DNA of 64,000 nt, from contig NZ_QJSU01000004.1 of the NCBI RefSeq assembly GCF_003217155.1, positions 1 to 64,000 on the forward strand, read 5' to 3'. Below the pieces are notes generated by a model. That model was not told the DNA's origin. It did no database searches and saw only the letters and a list, made by a program, of their open reading frames with translations. This stretch comes from Psychrobacter fozii (GTDB lineage Bacteria > Pseudomonadota > Gammaproteobacteria > Pseudomonadales > Moraxellaceae). A program made the translations under genes and the position numbers. Within the stretch, counting starts at the first letter, position 1. The number at the start of each line of letters is the position of its first letter. Shown piece after piece: positions 36,261 to 44,477 of the stretch.

Positions 36261-36728
36261 TTAACGAAAGTGCCGCTGCTTGCTTTCAATAAATGTATAA
36301 GTTCTACTCATAGCGATACGTTTTATCTCTTCAGGCAACCCCTTAAGATTGTTTCCCGTTAGCGTTTCTCCACCATAAATAAGCGCTTGCGTCATTACTT
36401 CTTTAATGTGAGGCAGGCCTTCCCGCAATATAGAAGAACAATAATATATGGATAGCTCATAACCCTCTGCTGTTTCAATGATAGTGCAGATGCGTCCCTC
36501 AAATAGATAAGCGTAACGTGGCGATTCTCCCTCTAGACCCGAAAAACCGCCCAAACTAAAAATCATTTCTCCTGTTTGCTTTACTACGGTCATACTCCCA
36601 CCATTTTCAACTCTGTCTTCGGCATGTTGTCTGTCAAAAAATATACCATAGAGCGCTTCTTTAACATCTGGTGAAGCGAAAAGTAAATCTAAGTCGTCGT
36701 CCGTAATTTTTCTAAATATAAAAGTCAT
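36261..36728 (-). CDS. Uncharacterised paralogue-family protein, copy 1 (155 aa)
   Basis: First gene of the array and the most diverged member. It shares the N-terminal pattern (FIFRKITDDDLDLLFASPD against YIYREITKRDIDQLYASRD) and a GGETLTGNN segment at the position of YLTG in the others, but lacks the PND ending. An acidic, soluble protein with no recognised family. The shared N-terminal motif I/Y-F/Y-R-x-I/A-x-x-x-D-x-D may define a new small family. Confidence 0.7.
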   Translation of the reverse strand: MTFIFRKITDDDLDLLFASPDVKEALYGIFFDRQHAEDRVENGGSMTVVKQTGEMIFSLGGFSGLEGESPRYAYLFEGRICTIIETAEGYELSIYYCSSILREGLPHIKEVMTQALIYGGETLTGNNLKGLPEEIKRIAMSRTYTFIESKQRHFR

Positions 36729-36983
36729 TCAACCTTACCCTTCTGAAAAATATAATGTAGATATGAAAGATTCATAAAGAACTTAGCCCAAAACATCGAT
36801 CCTACACCCTCGAAATTCAATCATTTAACTGTCAGTATTTTGACGCTATAGATTTCGATCATAATGCAGATACAATAATATCAGTCAGTGCTAACGATAG
36901 CACTTGTGAAACTGAAGTCATTGAGTAGGAGGCTATTGAAAGCATATCTAAGACAAGAAAAAGAAAGGAGACAAGCTTAATGA
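36729..36983. other. Spacer with an undetermined open stretch
   Basis: Presumed promoter region of the three-gene array (minus strand). On the plus strand about 36777-36927 is open without an ATG and would read ...HRSYTLEIQSFNCQYF... ending at TAG. This could be the tail of a lost gene. No other structure is seen. Confidence 0.3.
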
Positions 36984-37127
36984 TTAATTTCGGCGAGCGT
37001 TATGCAACTTAACTTCTTCATCATATTCAATGGTCATGGTTTTGGGCTTAAATAATGAGCTGCAAGATGATAACGGTAGCAAGCACAAAGCCAGTAGTAC
37101 CGGTTTGAGGAAGGATTTTATGGTCAT
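36984..37127 (-). pseudogene. Truncated copy of the lipoprotein gene at 37371-38033
   Basis: ATG at 37127 opens 47 codons that match the first 42 residues of the neighbouring lipoprotein (shared CSSLFKPKTMTIEYDEEVKL after a lipobox) and then diverge to a stop. The match continues upstream into non-coding DNA, showing a duplicated segment of about 250 bases (about 37005-37255 against 37910-38162). It still has a signal peptide and may be expressed, but lacks the folded domain. Confidence 0.8.
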
Positions 37128-37217
37128 GTGAGGTTTTCTCTAATAGTGAGAGTGATTTATTATTCTTGTTTACACCGCTTGCATAGAACAATCTGATGCT
37201 AATGAGTCAAATTGGTC

Positions 37218-37364
37218 CTATACTGTCCAACCCTCAGGCACAGGAGTCCAGTTGGAGTTGGTGAAGTCATCTGTTTTTTCATCATAGCCATATCGAACAT
37301 CCCAATACACGTTATCTGCTAATAGGGCATAAGTAGCTTTTTGTTGATTAGTTAAATCTGACAT
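37218..37364 (-). pseudogene. N-terminal remnant of a lipase-like (toxin-type) protein, copy 1
   Basis: A 48-codon ORF starts MSDLTNQQKATYALLADNVY and ends at a TAG directly after PVPEGWTV. In the sister copy at 38075-38170 the same frame reads on through LGQFDSLASDYSMQA. The start is 7 bases beyond the lipoprotein stop codon, so the pair was once an operon. The segment resembles the beginning of class-3-lipase-type secreted effectors as I remember them. The catalytic part is gone. The family call is tentative; the truncation is plain. Confidence 0.6.
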
Positions 37365-37370
37365 AATTTG

Positions 37371-38033
37371 TTACTCCTGATTTTCGAGAATCGCTATAGG
37401 CTTATTAATTTTTTGTAAATGAGGTTTTTGATGACTTTGTAGCTCTATCTTTTCATTCCATATAAGACTTCTTTTATTTAAGGGATTGGGAAATAATCCC
37501 CAATCTTTAATACCTACTGGATTAAGGATATTCATACTATTGAAATTTACGATTTCGTTAGCACTAGTTTTGATAAATTCACCTTTAACATTAATTGCTA
37601 CTATGCATAGCTGTATTTTTTTCGCACCTACTTTTCTACAATTAACAGAGTTCGGTATGTTATTAACATCTGAATAAGGTAATCCCCCAACTACATACCA
37701 CTTATCTTGATATTTATTAATTAGCATAATATCTTCTTGAAAATAAACCGATTTTCGCCCCACCCCCTCAAAGCCCGTATCCCAGCTAATCTCCACTTCT
37801 TTAGGCTTATAACTGCTCTCTAGACCACCAGGATCGCCTAATGCGCCTAATGCGCCTGAATATCGGTAATAATGTCTTGTGATATGTACCCATATCATCT
37901 CACCATCGTGAAGCTTGACCTCTTCATCGTATTCGATGGTCATCGTTTTGGGTTTAAATAATGAGCTACACGCACAGAGTGGTAGCAGGGTTATGGCTAG
38001 CAATAACGGTCTAAATAAGGATTTTAATGTCAT
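37371..38033 (-). CDS. Uncharacterised lipoprotein, possible effector-immunity protein (220 aa)
   Basis: A signal with lipobox region LPLCAC (lipidated Cys about 22) is followed by a CSSLFKPKTMTIEYDEEVKLHDGEMIW start and a compact beta-rich domain (about 45-175). That domain has VEISWDTGFEGVGRKSVYF and LINKYQDKWYVVGG. It is flanked on both sides by lipase-like toxin remnants and has a truncated second copy downstream. Immunity proteins for periplasmic lipase effectors (Tli proteins of type VI systems) are often lipoproteins in tandem copies, so an immunity role is plausible. No known domain was recognised with certainty. Confidence 0.75.
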   Translation of the reverse strand: MTLKSLFRPLLLAITLLPLCACSSLFKPKTMTIEYDEEVKLHDGEMIWVHITRHYYRYSGALGALGDPGGLESSYKPKEVEISWDTGFEGVGRKSVYFQEDIMLINKYQDKWYVVGGLPYSDVNNIPNSVNCRKVGAKKIQLCIVAINVKGEFIKTSANEIVNFNSMNILNPVGIKDWGLFPNPLNKRSLIWNEKIELQSHQKPHLQKINKPIAILENQE

Positions 38034-38074
38034 GTGATGTTTTCTCTAATAGTGAGAGTGATTTATTATTCTTG

Positions 38075-38170
38075 TTTACGCCGCTTGCATAGAATAATCT
38101 GACGCTAATGAGTCAAACTGACCCAATACTGTCCAACCCTCAGGCACAGGTGTCCAATTGGCGTTTACCA
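38075..38170 (-). pseudogene. Remnant of the lipase-like gene, copy 2
   Basis: The minus strand encodes ...NANWTPVPEGWTVLGQFDSLASDYSMQAA followed by a stop. It matches 37190-37260, including the untranslated continuation. No start codon belongs to this frame, because the upstream part has been replaced by the lipoprotein fragment at 38140-38367. Boundaries approximate. Confidence 0.6.
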
Positions 38171-38367
38171 ACGGTAAAATTAGTTAACTTGGGATTAACG
38201 ACGACTGAATGTCCTAACGGCATATTTGCTACAGGATATTTGTCTTCAGTCAAGGATTGAAGATGCTCGGAAGGGGATTTATCACAGGCAGACAAAGTAA
38301 ACATCATGAGTATGATTGCTAAACTCATGATTGGTTTTATCTTCAGAAAATTAATGAGTTTTTGCAT
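38140..38367 (-). pseudogene. Lipoprotein gene fragment joined out of frame to the toxin remnant (75 codons)
   Basis: The 5' part encodes a lipoprotein signal (SLAIILMMFTLSAC) and about 35 further residues (KYPVANMPLGHSVVVNPKLTNF). The last about 12 codons (VGKRQLDTCA) read through the toxin remnant in the wrong frame. The join is near 38165. The ORF is therefore a chimera left by recombination at the edge of the duplicated segment. Function is unlikely, though the signal and start could still give a short lipopeptide. Confidence 0.55.
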
Positions 38368-38549
38368 GAACGGAAGAATTTCAGAGATAATTAGTAACTA
38401 ATACTAACAATTGTTTACATACGTGTATAGTTTTTTAGTTTGCGATTACTACACAGATGAAATTGATATTGTTTTAAAAAACGAGGATTTTCAAGCAAGA
38501 AGAATCTGGCAGGCACTAACCATGGGAATACGGGTAATAAACCACTAAA

Positions 38550-39101
38550 TTAAAAACGATCCGAAACTAACTCCTCAACCCCTGCGCGTTCATGCGCTTT
38601 AAATGGATAGCGATCTGCCATGATTAGCCATTCGGATTTTTGATTAGACGATGAATTATTGCTTAGGCTATTTTTATCAGTAACTACTTCTATCAACAGA
38701 ATATCGATATCCATCGTAACTTTTTTGACTGACGTTTTTGCTACTGCCAAACGTTCTCTACCACACTCGCCTTCCATCTGCTTAAACAACGCTTGTAACT
38801 GTTGCAATATCGCAGGTTTGGCCAAACGTAAACAGGCACATTGATTGGTATAGTCAGGTTTCGGTAGCTCGATAGTCGCTGTAAAGTCAGGATTTTGAAA
38901 CGGCGTTGATAACTGTATTTCGCCTAGGGCTGCTAAATCCTTACGAACACGTGGCAAGTGCTTATCGGCTTGGTAATTACTGCCCAATGCTAATATCACC
39001 GCCGTCACAGACTGCGCTTGCAGCTGTTCAGGCAGGCATTGTTTTAGCGTTGCTAAATTCAAATCCATTGATACTTTATGCATCATCGGCTTGGCTGTCA
39101 T
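38550..39101 (-). CDS. folK: 2-amino-4-hydroxy-6-hydroxymethyldihydropteridine diphosphokinase-like protein
   Basis: Pyrophosphokinase of folate synthesis. 183 residues with ILALGSNYQADKHL near the N terminus, an ELPKPDYTNQCACLRLA strand, and the ATP/metal region KVTMDIDILLIE that corresponds to the usual R-T-L-D-L-D-I-L block. The sequence is a diverged member: the Arg before that block is replaced and the GPR motif is missing. It overlaps folB by 26 bases if the ATG at 39101 is used; ATGs at 39086 and 39068 are alternatives. Its pairing with folB supports the assignment, but activity should not be assumed given the altered motif. Confidence 0.78.
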   Translation of the reverse strand: MTAKPMMHKVSMDLNLATLKQCLPEQLQAQSVTAVILALGSNYQADKHLPRVRKDLAALGEIQLSTPFQNPDFTATIELPKPDYTNQCACLRLAKPAILQQLQALFKQMEGECGRERLAVAKTSVKKVTMDIDILLIEVVTDKNSLSNNSSSNQKSEWLIMADRYPFKAHERAGVEELVSDRF

Positions 39102-39513
39102 TAACTTCTTTGGCAGCTTCTTTAGTAGTTAGCTCGTCTGTTGACGCTGGCGCATAGCGCGTGATTTGCACCCCAACCGCATCCGCTTGTGCAATAGCAG
39201 TTGGCTTAGCAACACTTAACGTGATTTTATGACAAGCATATTTTGTGAGCAATTTATCCACGATAAGACCTGCCAAATGCTCAAGCAGTTTCGCTTTAAT
39301 CTCTTTACACCACTCGCTGACATCATCGCAGACTGCTTTATAGTTCAGTGCATCATCGACATCATCTGACACAGCAGCAGCGCTAATATCCGTTTCCAGC
39401 GCGATATCAATCAGCAGCGGTTGCGTAATCGCCCGCTCCCACTCGTAGACACCGATGACGGCCTCTACTTTTAGACCTTTTACAAATACCACATCAGATT
39501 CAGTATGAAACAT
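39076..39513 (-). CDS. folB: Dihydroneopterin aldolase
   Basis: Converts dihydroneopterin to 6-hydroxymethyl-dihydropterin and glycolaldehyde. The core (about 1-118) shows VFVKGLKVEAVIGVYEWERAITQPLLIDI with the conserved Glu of the GxxxxER motif, then DALNYKAVCDDVSEW and the Lys/Val C-terminal strand region HKITLSVAKPTAI. An extra about 25-residue Thr/Glu/Ala tail follows. folK lies downstream and overlapping, so the two successive folate steps are translationally linked. Confidence 0.92.
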   Translation of the reverse strand: MFHTESDVVFVKGLKVEAVIGVYEWERAITQPLLIDIALETDISAAAVSDDVDDALNYKAVCDDVSEWCKEIKAKLLEHLAGLIVDKLLTKYACHKITLSVAKPTAIAQADAVGVQITRYAPASTDELTTKEAAKEVNDSQADDA

Positions 39514-39564
39514 GCTCTCATCCTTGCTTGCTAAATGTTTAATTAGAGTTTTGAACTCAGTTTT

Positions 39565-40527
39565 TTATTTGGTTTGCTGCAGTGCTTCTTCACGCAAACG
39601 TGCCGCTTTTAATGCCTTACTAGGGCGATGGCGCCATAAATCAATGCTGAATAGTAGCAGACCTAGCCAAATCAAGCCAAAGACCGCTAAACGATGTAAG
39701 TCAAATGGCTCTTTATAATAGAACACAGCCAAAAAGAAAATAAAGGTTGGGGTCAGATAATTCATAAAGCTTAAAATACTAAACGCGACCATCTTAGTCG
39801 ACTTATTAAATAGCAGTAAAGGTATCAATGTAATCGGGCCCGCAATCATTAATAGCCATATGTTTGAGGTGAACCAAAAGCTCAACTGGCTACTGACCAC
39901 ATCCGATTGCCAAAACCACCAAAGAAAAATAGGGACGAGCATCGTAGTTTCGATAAACATCGCATCGACAGGCGTTAGCGGTGTTTGACGCTGAATCGTA
40001 CCATAGGTACTGAAACTAAAGGCTAGCACAAGCGATAGCCACGGTAAACTACCGATCATAACCACTTGAATGACCACAGATAACAGTGCAAATCCGATAG
40101 CAACCCACTGCAAGCGTCGCAGGCGCTCTTTGAACAAAATCATCGATAGCGCGACACCAACGAGCGGGCCAATAAAGTAACCCAAACTCGCCTCAAGGAT
40201 ACGATCATGATTGACCGCCCATACGTATGTGAGCCAGTTAGTCGCAATGATAATACCTGATATAAAAGTTAATGCGATCCATTTTGGATTTTGCTTCAGG
40301 GTATCTATCCATTGCCAACGCTTGGTCACGACCACTACGATGAGTAAACATGCAAACGTCCAAACAATACGATGACCGATAATTTCTGTCGCATTGTAGG
40401 CAGCTAGCTGTTTGAAATAAAGGGGAAAAGCGCCCCAAATACAGAAAGCGATAAGTGCAGTGATAATACCGCTTCTCGTCGTTTTGATAGGGATTACGGG
40501 TTTTTTGACAACATTCTGGGTGGTCAT
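39565..40527 (-). CDS. RarD/EamA-family drug/metabolite permease
   Basis: About 320 residues with ten predicted membrane helices in two EamA repeats. It matches RarD in the start region (GIITALIAFCIWGAFPLYFKQL), the EIIGHRIVWTF motif and SLGYFIGPLVGVALSMILFKERL. The start at 40527 (MTTQNVV) fits the family, but the ribosome site is weak, and an upstream in-frame start at 40593 cannot be excluded. The substrate of RarD-type permeases is not established. It is on the same strand as folB-folK and tyrA-aroA but separated by about 200 bases from the latter. Confidence 0.85.
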   Translation of the reverse strand: MTTQNVVKKPVIPIKTTRSGIITALIAFCIWGAFPLYFKQLAAYNATEIIGHRIVWTFACLLIVVVVTKRWQWIDTLKQNPKWIALTFISGIIIATNWLTYVWAVNHDRILEASLGYFIGPLVGVALSMILFKERLRRLQWVAIGFALLSVVIQVVMIGSLPWLSLVLAFSFSTYGTIQRQTPLTPVDAMFIETTMLVPIFLWWFWQSDVVSSQLSFWFTSNIWLLMIAGPITLIPLLLFNKSTKMVAFSILSFMNYLTPTFIFFLAVFYYKEPFDLHRLAVFGLIWLGLLLFSIDLWRHRPSKALKAARLREEALQQTK

Positions 40528-40631
40528 AATACAATACAACGTGTTAGAGCAAAGCGCGATCTCACCTGCTTCTACGAACAATAGAAGTATCAAAGCAAGA
40601 ACGCAGGGTTACTACAGATAAGGTAAAAAGT

Positions 40632-40676
40632 AAAAAAGCAATGCGTTGATACCAGTTTGGGCATCAACACATTGCT
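40632..40676 (-). terminator. Terminator after tyrA-aroA
   Basis: AGCAATGCGTTGAT pairs with ATCAACACATTGCT (one mismatch), with a 12-base loop. On the minus strand a T-rich run follows. It lies about 60 bases beyond the tyrA-aroA stop. Confidence 0.8.
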
Positions 40677-40732
40677 AACGATAAACGCTGTTTTAAAAAA
40701 CTATTTTACGTAAAGCTCAATCAATAATCATA

Positions 40733-43087
40733 CTAGGCATTAGTGCTATCAACTTGGATAGACATACCAATATGATTGGCCAATTCTGCAAATCCTGGGA
40801 AGCTGGTATTAACAGTCTCAACCCCTTCGATAGTGATCTGCTCAGACGCACGCAAACTAGCAACAGCGAAACTCATGGCAATACGGTGGTCATGGTGCGA
40901 GATAATGTGACCACCACCGAATACAGGCTGGCTGTTATTGACTTCGCCGTTCTCGCTTTCTGTGCCTTGACCCTCAATAATTAGCCCATCTTCTGTAACG
41001 GTACAATCAATACCGAGAGTGCGCAACCCTTCAGCCATGACCGCAATACGATCAGATTCTTTAACGCGCAACTCTTTGGCACCAGTCAATACCGTACGGC
41101 CTTTTGCACAGCTAGCAGCGATAAACAATACTGGGAACTCATCAATCGCCAACGGTACGAGATGCTCTGGTATCTCAATACCCACTAAGTTTGAACCACG
41201 AATCGTAATATCAGCGACTGGTTCGCCACCGACATGAGTCTCATTGCTCAAGCTAATATCAGCCTGCATCAGCTTTAAGATATCGATGATGCCCGTACGC
41301 GTAGGATTGATACCCACTTGTGTTAAGGTCAACTCGCTCCCTTGGCTAATCGCAGCAGCGACCATAAAGAATGCCGCAGAGGAGATATCAGCAGGCACAG
41401 CGATATCACCGCCTGTTAGCTGACCACCGCCTGTGACACTGATACGATTGCCTTCTACTGTCACTGGATAACCAAAGGCTGAAAGCATACGCTCGGTATG
41501 GTCGCGGCTGACTTCAGGTTGGATGACAGTCGTTGTGCCCTCGCTCCACAGTCCCGCCAGCAATAAGCAAGACTTGACCTGTGCAGATGCTACTGGCATA
41601 TCATATTCCGCACCTTGCAGTGGCTTACCAACCGTATCACGACCAGTGATGCTAAGTGGTGCAGTACCACTATGCCCTGTGCTTTGAATCACAGCACCCA
41701 TGGCGCGAAGTGGTGCAGCCACACGTTCCATCGGACGTTTGTTTAAACTGGTATCACCTGTCAATACGCTATCAAAGGGTTGTGCCGCCAAGATACCCGA
41801 TAGCAGACGCATACTGGTGCCTGAGTTGCCCATATATAACGGCGTCTTGCTTGGTTTGAGTCCATTCATACCAACACCATGAATGGTCAATTTGCCGTTA
41901 TCAGGCCCTTCAATCGTCACACCCATGTCACGAAATGCTTGCAAGGTCGCAAGCGCGTCTTCCCCTTCCAAAAACCCAGTGACATGCGTGATACCTGTTG
42001 CAAGGCTGCCAAGCATGATACTGCGATGAGAGATAGACTTGTCACCAGGAATGGTGATGGTGCCTGAAACGGTATTGCTAGGAGTAATATTATAAGATGC
42101 TGACATGGCAGAAGTATCCGTATAAGGGGTGCTGGCTAACATATGGCCAAAATGTCGCCGTGCGGCTTGCGCTCGGCCTAAAAGTCCCATCAGGGCGGTT
42201 GAATCTTTATCAATGATAAGCTGACGCATGGTCTGTAGATAGACGCCATACTCATCAAGGGCGCTAACAATCGCGCTTTCGTTGGCAAAAAATATATCGT
42301 GCCACATTTTAGGATCACTGGCAGCAATGCGGCTGAAATCACGAAAGCCGCCCGCTGCATAGCGAAACATATCTAAATTATCATCATGACTGGCTAACTG
42401 CTCAACCAGATTAAAAGCGAGCAAATGCGGCAAATGACTGGTATGCGCTAAGATCGAATCATGATGCTCGGCTTCCATTGCCATCACGCTAGCACCCACT
42501 GCTTCCCATAACCATCGTAGCTTATCTATCGCGACGATACTGGTCGTCGGTAGCTCACAGATAATAACGCTATGGTTGGCAAATAAAGTGGCGCGTCTGG
42601 CATGATATCCTGAATTCTCAGCACCAGCAATCGGATGCGCTGGCACTAGTCCTGTCGGTAGCGAACCAAACACCGATTTGGCGGCATCGATGATATTGAC
42701 CTTGGTACTACAAACATCACTAATAATGCAATCAGTCGCCAGTTGTCCATTGTCCATCGCAGTTTTGATATCGACGAGCACTGCTTGTACAGCTTGTACT
42801 GGCACAGCGATGACGATCAGATCACTACCAGCGACCACATCGCTCAATGCTGAGCTACCCGCGTCTAACAAGCCATGTTGAATGGCCTCCTCGATGCTTG
42901 GCGCGTGTCTATCAACAGCGACCAAACGCTCACTGAGACCATTGTCTTTGATGGCTTGAGCAAGACTGGCACCAATGAGTCCAAGTCCAATGACACAAAC
43001 TTGCTTGAATCGTGGCATCTGCATATTGGTAAGCGATTTTTTATTATTTTGTTGACTGTCTTTTTGGCTATTCACGGCTTTTCTCAT
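40733..43087 (-). CDS. tyrA-aroA: Bifunctional prephenate dehydrogenase / 3-phosphoshikimate 1-carboxyvinyltransferase
   Basis: A fusion of two shikimate/tyrosine enzymes. The TyrA half (about 25-330) shows the NAD-binding VIGLGLIGASLAQAI and AHPIAGAENSGYHA. The AroA half (about 345-784) shows IPGDKSISHRSIMLGSLATG, GNSGTSMRLLSG, SRDHTERM and KELRVKESDRI. The two genes are in one frame without a stop. Such fusions are known in Pseudomonas and Moraxellaceae. The start is uncertain: ATG at 43087 is used here, MPRF near 43024 and a non-ATG start at 43135 are alternatives, all with weak ribosome sites. It follows hisC and pheA on the same strand, so one locus covers the last steps to Phe and Tyr. 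Confidence 0.94.
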   Translation of the reverse strand: MRKAVNSQKDSQQNNKKSLTNMQMPRFKQVCVIGLGLIGASLAQAIKDNGLSERLVAVDRHAPSIEEAIQHGLLDAGSSALSDVVAGSDLIVIAVPVQAVQAVLVDIKTAMDNGQLATDCIISDVCSTKVNIIDAAKSVFGSLPTGLVPAHPIAGAENSGYHARRATLFANHSVIICELPTTSIVAIDKLRWLWEAVGASVMAMEAEHHDSILAHTSHLPHLLAFNLVEQLASHDDNLDMFRYAAGGFRDFSRIAASDPKMWHDIFFANESAIVSALDEYGVYLQTMRQLIIDKDSTALMGLLGRAQAARRHFGHMLASTPYTDTSAMSASYNITPSNTVSGTITIPGDKSISHRSIMLGSLATGITHVTGFLEGEDALATLQAFRDMGVTIEGPDNGKLTIHGVGMNGLKPSKTPLYMGNSGTSMRLLSGILAAQPFDSVLTGDTSLNKRPMERVAAPLRAMGAVIQSTGHSGTAPLSITGRDTVGKPLQGAEYDMPVASAQVKSCLLLAGLWSEGTTTVIQPEVSRDHTERMLSAFGYPVTVEGNRISVTGGGQLTGGDIAVPADISSAAFFMVAAAISQGSELTLTQVGINPTRTGIIDILKLMQADISLSNETHVGGEPVADITIRGSNLVGIEIPEHLVPLAIDEFPVLFIAASCAKGRTVLTGAKELRVKESDRIAVMAEGLRTLGIDCTVTEDGLIIEGQGTESENGEVNNSQPVFGGGHIISHHDHRIAMSFAVASLRASEQITIEGVETVNTSFPGFAELANHIGMSIQVDSTNA

Positions 43088-43199
43088 TGAACAAATTAAC
43101 GTCCGTTTAGATATATCAGTTTCAAAAAAACTCACGTGCTTGTTATAAAGCTAAGGATAGTTTGACTTACTTTAAAAATACACGAATAGTATTTATTAT

Positions 43200-44342
43200 T
43201 TAATCGTCAGTTAAAATAGAGCGTAACGTATCGATCAAGCGTAGATTGTCTTCTGCTAAACCAACAGTGATACGTAGCCAGTTATGTAGACCATAAGCAG
43301 CTAATGGACGGATGATAACACCTTGCTCTAGTAACGCTTCATGGATAGAAGCAGCAGTTATGTCTTCCATTTCAACCTCTATTTTTACCATAATAAAGTT
43401 AGCATGTGACTTGATAAACCCTAACCCTAGCGCATCAAACTGCTTTTCCAACCAACGCATTTGCTCATCATTCATCAGACGCGTTCTTTCAATAAAGTCC
43501 TGATCTGCAAGTGCGGCGGCTGCGGCTGCCAAACCGATACGACTGACATTAAATGGCTGACGAATACGGTTCAGTAGATCAGCAACGGCGACTGAGCTCA
43601 GTGCGTAACCTACGCGCAAGCCAGCCAATCCATACGCTTTGGAGAAAGTACGTACGATGACGACATTATCAAACTCGTCGAGCAGCGCCCGATTGTTACT
43701 TTCAGGGCTGTACTCGATATAGGCTTCATCTAGCACCACCAAGACTGAGCTTGGCACACTCGCCACAAACGCATGCAACTCTTTATGCGCAAGCTGAGTA
43801 CCCGTTGGGTTATTAGGATTAGCAATGAACACGAGCTTAGTATTAGGATTGTCTTGAACTGCTTGGCTCATCGCTTTTAGATCATGACCAAAGCGCTGTG
43901 CAGGTACTTCAACATCCATAGCACCCTGCATCTTCGCTAGCATCGAATACACCACAAAGGCATATTGACTATAAACGATGGCATCACCAGCACCAACAAA
44001 GCTACGCGCCAAGATATCAAGCAAATCATCAGAGCCATTACCCAAGGTGATTTGGTCGACATTCACATCATTAAAATCAGCCAATGCTTGCTTGAGATAG
44101 TAACCATTACCATCAGGATAGCGTGCCAACTGACCTAGTTGCTCAGTAATCGCTAGCGTGACCTTCGGCGAGCACCCTACTGGATTCTCATTACTCGCAA
44201 GCTTCACCACATCTGAGATGCCATATTCACGCGTGAGTTCTTCTACTGGCTTGCCTGTCTGATAAGGTGCCAATGATAAAATACTGGCATAGGCAGGTAC
44301 AAGCGGTGACAAGCTTGACTCTATCGACTGAGATGATTGCAT
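43200..44342 (-). CDS. hisC: Histidinol-phosphate aminotransferase (HisC-type, possibly aromatic)
   Basis: Class I/II PLP aminotransferase, 380 residues. Motifs are ELTREYGISDVVKLASNENPVG, ANPNNPTGT, LDEAYIEYS and the PLP lysine at residue 235 in RTFSKAYGLAGLRVGYAL. In this pheA-hisC-tyrA/aroA order the enzyme, like HisC2 or HisH-type paralogues in Pseudomonas, can also transaminate aromatic keto acids or prephenate. The gene name follows the fold, not a proven histidine role; no other his gene is in the window. Confidence 0.88.
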   Translation of the reverse strand: MQSSQSIESSLSPLVPAYASILSLAPYQTGKPVEELTREYGISDVVKLASNENPVGCSPKVTLAITEQLGQLARYPDGNGYYLKQALADFNDVNVDQITLGNGSDDLLDILARSFVGAGDAIVYSQYAFVVYSMLAKMQGAMDVEVPAQRFGHDLKAMSQAVQDNPNTKLVFIANPNNPTGTQLAHKELHAFVASVPSSVLVVLDEAYIEYSPESNNRALLDEFDNVVIVRTFSKAYGLAGLRVGYALSSVAVADLLNRIRQPFNVSRIGLAAAAAALADQDFIERTRLMNDEQMRWLEKQFDALGLGFIKSHANFIMVKIEVEMEDITAASIHEALLEQGVIIRPLAAYGLHNWLRITVGLAEDNLRLIDTLRSILTDD

Positions 44343-44410
44343 GATTTATCCTTAGATGTGAGAACGCATCTATTATGGGTTAAGCCTGTGAATCTTAGTG
44401 GTGGCCAGTT

Positions 44411-44460
44411 GTTATACGCTACGACTTAAAGGCAATAGCTTAAAGACAATAGCGTATAAC
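44411..44460. other. Inverted repeat between pheA and hisC
   Basis: GTTATACGCT and AGCGTATAAC are perfect 10-base arms around a 30-base middle, which itself holds two near-identical CTTAAAG(A/G)CAATAG units. It could form a hairpin in the pheA-hisC spacer. No T run follows, so attenuation or mRNA stability is more likely than termination. The role is speculative. Confidence 0.4.
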
Positions 44461-44477
44461 GATAGCGCTTAAGAAAT

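Noticed and set aside
38140..38367. Intact small lipoprotein gene
   Set aside because: Its 3' end lies in the duplicated toxin remnant in another frame, so it is treated as a chimeric fragment.
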